Source: Corella eumyota
Taxonomy: Eukaryota; Chordata; Ascidiacea; Phlebobranchia; Corellidae
Direction: 5' to 3'
Assembly (NCBI GenBank): GCA_963082875.1
Contig: OY720102.1
Coordinates: 13,614,990-13,678,989 of the forward strand
Length of the DNA: 64,000 bases
The first letter of the stretch is position 1; each line of letters opens with the position of its first letter. Below, one piece after another: positions 44,601-53,600 of this stretch. The notes below the pieces were generated by a model. It did not search any database, was not told where the DNA came from, and worked only from the letters and a program-made list of their open reading frames with translations. The translations under genes were made by a program, and so were the position numbers.

Positions 44601-47600
44601 TTTGTATTGCTTAAGGGTAAATGGAATGCTTGTTCCTGGTATGAAGATTACCTCAGAGCCATCCGGATAAGTAAGTGTGTATTTTATATTTTCCTCAAAA
44701 TTACAGTCATAAGCTTTCCTTTTTTTAATTGCTGCATGAAATATTTCCTCAGCACTTGCACCTTTTTTAATAGACAGTGGTAGTCTTTTCCCCCGCACTG
44801 GGTATAGAGCTTCATTATGTTTACTTGATAAACCAATTACAATGGAAACTAAATCATCAGAATCATCACGTTTAATTTTTTTATTTGTCGGCCGAAATGA
44901 AAAAGATTTACGCTTTTCAGATTGTAACTTTTGATATCCCTTAAAGTCCAAGGTAGAAGATTGAAATAAAGCTGGAATTTGATTATGTTCCTCATTTGAA
45001 TTTGTATCTTGAATTGGTCTTGAGCAATTAGGACAGTATTTAAAACTTTCTTGCAAGTATTCTCCACAATGTTGGCAATGCATTCCTATAACAATTTTTA
45101 TTTTTTAAAACTTATTAACCTTTTACAAAAAATTCAGACATTATTATCATTTTTTGTAACAGCCCTTTAACTTTGTTTGTACTGTGTTTTTAAAGCAACA
45201 AAATGATTGCTTAGGCAAGATGCACATAATAAACAGTGGAAAATAAGAAAATGGAGGTCAGCTACAAACAGTACACATTATTGGGTACAATGCCTAGACT
45301 ACATGTATGCCATGTGTGTACTGCAAAACCAAGTTCTGCAATCTGGTTTAAAGGTGCTCTGTTTTACAAGTAACTATCGTGACTGCTGCTTGACTTTATT
45401 AATAACAAATCAAACAACATCAAGATTCTAAATAATGCCAAAATTTAAATAAAAATGTAATAACAGTCAGGCAGTAGCCCACAGTACAGAAGTCAGAATT
45501 CTATTGACACAACGAATACAGTTATACCCTACTGCAATTTAAATATTTATATATTAAAGTTATTGTAATTTTAGGTTAATATAAAGCGGATTAATTCGCT
45601 AAAATTTAGCAAAGAGTTAGTTCTGCAGGCCACTAGCCAAAAGGTCACTAAACCGCTACGCCATGTACGTTACCACAGGCTACCGCTGCCACTATGTCAA
45701 ACTGACACTGACTAATTCATTTAATTATGTATGCCCATATTCCTATTTAACACTAAATAAATATAGAAAAACCGTTCAAAACTATTGGTAACTTGCATTC
45801 AGCGGCACAGGTAGCGCCTCGTGGTCGACTTTTAATCTCTTTAGAGTTCCAGTACTCTGTCTTGGGACCGCGTAGGGTCTGGTTGGCGCCGGAAAAATGT
45901 TTTCAATTTTCAAAATGTTTTTAACTTTTGAAATGTTTTCAATTTTTGAAATGTTTTTAATTTTTAAAATGTTTTCAATTTTTGAAATGTTTTCAATTTT
46001 CGAAATGTTTTCAATTTTTGAAATGTTTTCAATTTTTAAAATGTTTTCAATTTTTAAAATGTTTTCAATTTTTGAAATGTTTTCAATTTCTAAAATGTTT
46101 TCAATTTTTAAAATGTTTTCAATTTTTAAAATGTTTTCAATTTTCAAAATGTTTTTAATTTTTAAAATGTTTTTAATTTTTAAAACGTTTTCAATTTTTG
46201 AAATGTTTTCAATTTTCAAAATGTTTTCAATTTTTGAAATGTTTTTAATTTTTTAAATGTTTTCAATTTTTTAAATGTTTTTTAAACTAATGTTTTCAAT
46301 TTTTTAAATGTTTTTAGTTTTTAAAATGTTTTTACTTTTTTAAATGTTTTGCCCTTGTGGGCCACCGTAAATAAAGAACCAAGAAATGAAAATAAAAGAA
46401 CATGATTTAAAAATGAAAGAACTTGAAATAAAAATAGAGCAAACAAAAAATTAAAAAAATTACCGAGCAGCATGTTTAAACAACTTTTAGTTATCAATAA
46501 AATTAAAATAAAAGGGTTTACTTTCCACTTCGCATGAATATAATACCAAAGCTTTTCTAGATTGAAAATATGATACCCTGTTCAAAATAGGTATTTACCG
46601 AGAGCAAAATGCTTAAAACCATCATCGCGCATTTCCTTGTTTAGCCAAGCCAGGGTGGACGGTTTTTAACTTCAACGGCATAAAAGTATTCTCTAAACTT
46701 TATGACTTGCCCATTGTTAGGGATTGACAGGATGTTTGTAATTTCTAATTTCAATAGCTACAATAAAGGTTAAATATATTGCCCCTGTGACTACTTATTA
46801 AAATACTGCTTAAATAGTTAATTATAAATCTTTTAACTAAATTTATTTGGCAGAGCCCATTTAAAACTTAGGTTGTAACTGGCTATACACATTTTATATG
46901 CATTTAATAGAAGACAAAAATAGGTAAAATACCTCACAATGATATGTCCAGTACATCACTGACGATTTACGGACTGACTAAAGCCATTACAACCAGTACT
47001 AACTTACTGATTATACAACTTTGCTTTGCTGTTGTATTGTTTTCCATAGGCTACCTATGAATTACTATTGACTCTGTCCAAACGATCACAACAACTTTTA
47101 GGCCAATCTAGTTTTACTATTAGACTATTGCCGTAATTTTCTAAACTACAAACTCAAAATGAAACGTTGCTGTTCCAGCAAAGAATGCACCGCACGTGTT
47201 AACAAGTTACTAAACCAATTAGCCTAAAAACTAATGAACCATAAAACAACTAAAAATTTTTTTTTGATAAAGTAGCTAATTAATTTTAAGTTAATCTGAG
47301 TTTAAACTACCTCAATTCGCCGGTTAACTTTTTAGCGATTTAACTCGAGTTTAATTCGCAATTACCGTTAACTCGACTTTAATTACTCCACCCTAAGTGT
47401 GATAATAAGTAAATTTTAATTAAAGTTTAAATATTTCAGATAAATAACATGTTATTAAATTAAATATTGTTCATTTTTGTGTTACTTCAAAATTTTAGTT
47501 ATTATTATTTTTATAAAGTGTTTTGTTAAACTATTCTCCATTCTAGTTATTTTAATTCAAGTAACCTTTAATTAAAGTAAAATATAAATTTTGTTTTAGA

Positions 47601-50600
47601 TAAAGTTGGACTTAACACATAACGAAATTGGGGATGAAACTGTAACATTACTGGGTGAGGTTATTGACAAGTTTGAGGAACTTAATATTAGTGAGTGTAC
47701 CATCACAGAAGTTGGTGTATTGGCCATTGCTAGAGGTTGTTCAAAACTAACGAATACTGTAAGTATATTACTTTATTGCTTGGTATTTAAAGATTTTATT
47801 ATTTAAACAAGCACTAGATTTAAATATCATTTAATATTAAAATTACTTTATGTAACAACAAAACTTTTTTATTTAGTTTATAAAAATATAAACACAAATT
47901 TATTTTCAATTTTATAACAAGAAGTAAAAAAGATCTGAATGCCCATTAACTTTAACAATGGGTCCATTGTTAAGTTACAATTTGTTGTATTATATTTAAA
48001 TAAAATTATTTTTTGTATTTTCTAAGAATCAAATTATTTCGTAATTAAAAGTTTTAAAGAAATATCTAAAACAAAATTTTACAAAAATAATTAAATTTAA
48101 CAATCAATACATTTTTTTTAGTGACATTAAACAAATTCAGTTTTAAACATTTAAATATTTTGGCTGATTTATTAAAAAACTATTTATAAATTAACAGTAA
48201 AATTTTATTAAAACAATAAGTGTGGAGTTATTAAAGTCGAGTTAACTTAATCCCCGGTTAACTTTTTATTTTTTTTGTGTTATTAAAGTTGAGTTAAACT
48301 TGGATTAACTAATCCTAGTTTAACTTGTGATATTTGTCGAAAAACTGATTTAAACCGGTTTGAAATCGCTATAGCGAATCAAAACAGCGAACAACAATTT
48401 TTGTTGATTTTCGCTGTAACCAAGGACGGTTTGTTCACTTTTTTGCACGAGATTTAAGTTTTTGTAAATAACAAGGATAAACGTGATTTTGAAGGGTTTT
48501 AGTAATAATTTAACATTTTATTTTCTTTATTAAGTTAGACTTAGTTAAGATTAGTTACTGTTAGTAAACCAAAAACAGACCCTTAGCCTATTCAGGCTTA
48601 AGACTACTATTATAAAAAATATACGCTATACAAACTTTTTTTACAAATTGTTCTCAAATATTGTCAATAGGAATAAACGATTGTTAAGTAATTTTTTATT
48701 AAAATGGATACTTTGGAAATCGTTGAAATAACAAATACAAATTACGAAATTCCCCAAAAACAATTAAAAGATATCACAAATTTCCTGGAAAAATATACAG
48801 AAAGAGAAATAGTCCAGCGTTACAGATTTAATAAAAATTGCATTTTACTACTTTATAACATTCCTGAAAAAGATTTAAGTTTAAAAATTAGAAGCCATGG
48901 TGTTTCAGCATTGTTGCAGCTTTTGGTAACCCTTAGGTATTATGCAACAGGAAATTTGCAACGCAGTGATGGAGACTTAGTTGGGGTACATAGATGCACG
49001 GTGTGCCTTATCGTACATTGGATTTCTAAGTGTATAGCTTCGCGCAAACACTTATTTGTAACATTTCCTTATGGATTGGCTCTGCAAACATGCATGGAGG
49101 ATTTTGGGCAAGTTTCAGGGTTTCCCAACGTAGTTGGAGCAATAGATGGCACACATATCCTTATTGTTTCACCTGGTGGTAATTCTCCTAAGGTGTTCAG
49201 AAACAGAAAAGGATTTTTCAGTTAATGTTTAGGCCATCTGTGATGCTCACCGAGTATTTACCAACATTGTTGTGCGTTAGCCAGGATCGACTCATGACTC
49301 CCAAATTTTTAAAAATTCAAGAATTCGGGATCATTTTGAAGATTGATTTGTGTCTGGTCTGTTGTTAGGTGACAATGGTTACTCCTGTAAAAATATTTAA
49401 TGACTTTACATTACCACAAAAAAATACAATAAAGCTCACATAAAAACAAGATCAAGAATTGAACAGTCTTTTGGCATTTTCAAACAAAGGTTTCAGGCCC
49501 TTACAATTTCACTTCGGACACGTCTGGACAATTTAATAATTAAAATAGTTGCAATTATGTGTCTTTATAATTTTGCACTAAAAACAAGGCAAGAGAAACT
49601 GGCACCTTACGATGCTGAAATCCCACTAATTAAAACAAATGGAGAAGCTGGTCATTTATTGGCTGGGTGAGCTGTGCGAGACCAAATAATAAATTACTAT
49701 TTTCAGTAATATTTAAATTTAAGAAGACATTTTTGTGTTAATATAGTTATACTGCATAAAAATGTTTGTTTATGTGTTTTATGTAATCTTTTTGTAGCTA
49801 GGAATATAATGCATAAAAAAAATAGAACTCTTAACTACGATCAAAGTGAAGGAGAACTGTTGGAATTGGTAAAATCTTATCCAGTTATAACTTCAAAATT
49901 AACAAATTTTTCTACCACAACTGCAAAAAAAGCTTGGGTTGATTTAACAAAAAAATTTAATTTAATCAATATATGATGCAATAGAACACCAGAAAATTTA
50001 CAAAATTCATACAAAAATGTTAAAAAGAGGCCAAATCAGCTAATACAGAACAAAAAAGAAAAATTAGAAAAACAGGAGGTGGCCACCACCTAATCCCATT
50101 AGCCCTTTTACACAGAAAGTCATTTGTGAGTAACAATTATATTTTTATGATAAACCAAATAACACACAACGATAAATTTACTACAAACCTGCAAAACTTT
50201 GTTTTAAATAATAGCTCTTATTCCCAATGAAATCAATTCACTGCATAACAGTTTAGATGATGATGCCTTGCTGATTCTTGATCTTACTGGTAGCACCCCA
50301 GTCATGATCAAATTGTTACTGAATGTTTTTCAAATGGAGAAATTTTTATAGTCTGTAAAGAATAACCAGGTTAAATTTCATGTTGTGAATATTATAACAA
50401 ATTATAAGTTCTAGTTTTGAAAAAGGAGTCTTTAAAAAGAAAAAGCGATTCTGGTGAGGTAAGGGAGGCAAAAATGTTACTACTTAGGCAGGAAATAGAA
50501 AATAAAAAAAAAATTTATATACTAACCAAAAAGTTACTAATAAAGAACCAAGAAATAAATATAAAAGAACATGATTTAAAAATGAAAGAACTTGAAATAA

Positions 50601-53600
50601 AAATAAAGCAAACCAAAAATTTTAAAAATTACAGAGGAATTTAAAAAAAAAATTTTAAGTTAATCTGAGTTTAAACTACCTTAATTCGCAAGTTAACTTT
50701 TAGCGATTTAACTCGAGTTTAATTCGCGATTACCGTTAACTCGACTTTAATTACTCCACCCTAAGTGTGATAATAAGTAAATTTTAATTAAAGTTTAAAT
50801 ATTTAAGATAAATAACAAGTTAGTAAAAATTAAATAATGGTCATTTTTGTGTTACTTCAAAATTTTAGTTATTATTATTATTTTTATAAAGTATTTTGTT
50901 AAACAGTTTTTATCTCAGTTATTTTAATTAAAGTAACCTTTAATTAGGTAAAATATAAATTTTGTTTAAGATAAAGTTAAACATTTGATATTAAAATTGA
51001 TTTGTTTAAAGCGCCTGGGACATCATAAAGTAACTTGACTTAGATAAAGTCGTTGGGTTTTTGTTATGACGTGTTTTTATAAAGTTAGGGACGGTTGAAA
51101 TCGTACTACACCAAAATCCTAACAAATTCATTGTGACGTCAGAGGTGGCCCTTAGGCCCCAAAATATCAAATATTTTGCTGTTTGCACTGTGTTTATTTT
51201 TACTTTAAACGTATTTTTAATCAAATTTTTTATGTGTTTTTCAACAAAATGTTTAATTTGTAACTCGGGTAGCCTTGCCTACAAAAATAATATCGTATAT
51301 GGTATAAAAAACATTACAAAGCTTATTAGTAGTGCGTGCGCACATTTTTATTCAAAACGGAGCGTAATTGTACAATTGCGCAGTTTACAAATAACAAAAG
51401 TTGGCAAATGATTGATTTTAAAGTTTGTTATCTTGTATTTATTACATTTATGCAAAATTGTAAGTTTTAGTTTCGTATAGAAATAGTTTGGTCAACGTGA
51501 GGTAAAAAACAAAAAAATATAAGCTACTCGAAAATATTAAAATTGTTACAACAAATCCTTTGTGACGTTAACAATAATTACAAAGAAATACGCAGAGGAC
51601 AAAATATTAAGAGTCATGGCAAAAAAAAGTACCTTATTTAGTCTAAATTTAAAAAGTTTTGTTTAAATATTTTGTATTTAATAAAAACTAAAAAAATACA
51701 GTGAAAACATATCTGGTCGGGGGCCGTAAGAATGCTGATGCATTAGGCAAAATGTTTAGTTTCCACGAATTCCCGGGAATCAAAAATTGTGCGTCACATG
51801 ATTCAGTTTGTGCAAACGATACGATTTTAAAAGAGTGGCAAACATCATCACGTTGTAAAATTCCCCTGTTTCTAAATATTTATGTTAATATTTCAAACAT
51901 CCTCATGTTTTATTATTTTTTTTAATAACTCTAAGATTTTTTTTAAATAGTCCTAACCCCATCGCATAAGTTGTCAGTAGACCACATGCCTTTACTTCTA
52001 ATAATTAGTAAAAAAAGGATAAAGCATTCTTTTAAATAAATCTAAATGAAAAACTAACTTGTCATAAGATTCCTTAATTGCATGACACCATAATTTTTTG
52101 TTCTAAACGAAATAGGCTGTTTCTAAAACCCATGGATTAAGGAAAACACCTTTCAAGCCTAGGTGTGAGCAGTTTTGCAAGCAAGCACTTTTGTTTTACT
52201 GTTCAGTTTTCTAATTTTTCTACAGCATACTGATTGGAAAACTGAACTTATACAAAAACACAGTTGTCACATGGCACTTTATTTACATAAAAACTTATCG
52301 TTAAATAAATAAAAAAACAAAAAAGACGACTTAGCTTTGCTGTTTAGCAGTAAGGCTAAGTGATACTAAATATTTTTTAAATTGTTTCTTAAAAAGCAGG
52401 AGCTACTTATAATATGTATTTATTTTAACTGATTTAAGTATTTTAAATAAGTTCACAGATATTATAAACATCTTACTACTTTATATTTTACAGCCTGCCT
52501 TCACGCAAACTTGATTTAAAATCCTCAAACACGTGTGTGCTAACAATTTCAGATTTGTTTACCCTTTCCAACTTGGCCTCAAAATACTTGGAATATAACA
52601 TATATTCGAAAAAAGTTCCATTTCCCAAAAGAGATTCATTAAAAGAAACTGAATCATATTTGCTTTCTTCTTGGCAAAACATATTAACGCCGATAAAATA
52701 AAAATATTTCTGTACACGCGCTTAAATCAAAAATTTATTTTCTTCCCAAAATGGCCACGTTAGGCCACTTCTGACGTCACAAGTAAATTCACAACGGTTC
52801 GTGGGATTTTAACAGTATTTATTTTTAAATTACTGTAACTTTCCAAAACTGAAATAAAATTAAGATATTTTTTGTAAATAAATTACAAAAAAATATTAAC
52901 TTTTGTCGTAAATGAAAAAATATACTTTTACTAACGTTTGCAAAATGCATGTCCCAGGGGCTTTAAACAAAACTTTAATTTTTATTAAATTTATAATTTT
53001 GTAAATAAAGTTAAACAGTCACAATGCCCATTAACTTTAACAATGCTCCATTGTTAAGTTACAATCCATTGTATTAATATTTACTAAAATAAGTTTTAGT
53101 GTTTTTCCAGAATCAAATTATTTGAAAATTAAAAGTTTCAAAAATTAATAAATGCAACATGTAACCTAGCCACAAGAACAATTTAAATCTTTAGAAAATG
53201 TTTAAATTTAAAAATAATTATTTTTTAAGATATATCAAACAAATTTGATTTTAAACATTTAAAATATTTCGTTAAAGTTATCAAAAAGCAAATTATAATT
53301 TAACAATAAAACTTTATTTAAACTATTGGTGTGCGAATGATAATTTTAATTAAAGTTTAAATGTTTCAGATGCAAAGGTTAGATATTAGCTGCAACAATC
53401 TTGGAGATGAGTGTGCTGTTGCTTTCTCATCATGCCTCCACAACATTCAATGCTTAGATGTACAGAGTTGTGATTTTACTGGGGATGGGAAACAACTATT
53501 GAGGGAAGCAAGCGAAGAAGTTCCAAATATGAAACTGTAAGTTTTGTTTACTATACAACATTATTTAAACATATTTACCATAGGACAAACATATTTACTA

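Larger units (their letters stand above)
37678..46369 (-). mobile_element. IS3EU-type DNA transposon carrying a HECT ligase gene
   Basis: Ends are perfect inverted repeats: TACGGTGGCCCACAAGGGC at 37678 and its complement ending at 46369. AATAAA is duplicated on both sides (37672-37677 and 46370-46375), and the uninterrupted site ACTAATAAAGAACC is seen in the other Harbinger copies, so the boundaries are certain. A 6-bp duplication and TA-starting ends are what I recall for IS3EU. Contents on the - strand: a HECT E3 gene (45083-42712) then the integrase-like transposase (40676-39715). The two outer 1.5 kb are inverted copies of each other. Confidence 0.85.
35336..47393 (+). mobile_element. Harbinger-type transposon, copy C, split by an IS3EU element
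   Basis: TAA (35333-35335) before GTGTGGAGTTATTAAAG; right end TTACTCCACCC at 47393 then TAA. Without the 8692-bp insert and its 6-bp duplication it is about 3.4 kb. Transposase at 35821-36845, Myb-like part 36945-37677 continuing after the insert at 46376-46456. Confidence 0.9.
48220..50761 (+). mobile_element. Harbinger-type transposon, copy D (internally deleted)
   Basis: TAA (48217-48219) then GTGTGGAGTTATTAAAG; right end TTACTCCACCC at 50761 followed by TAA. Length 2542 bp: it lacks about 0.8 kb present in copies A-C, including the - strand frame. Downstream flank matches the other copies, but the LRR exon that should follow is reduced to a decayed acceptor (tttaagataaagtt at about 50965). 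Confidence 0.9.

Noticed and set aside
37678-46369. A Polinton, because of the 6-bp duplication and an rve-type integrase
   Set aside because: No capsid, polymerase, protease or ATPase genes are seen, and the ends and transposase motifs fit IS3EU better.
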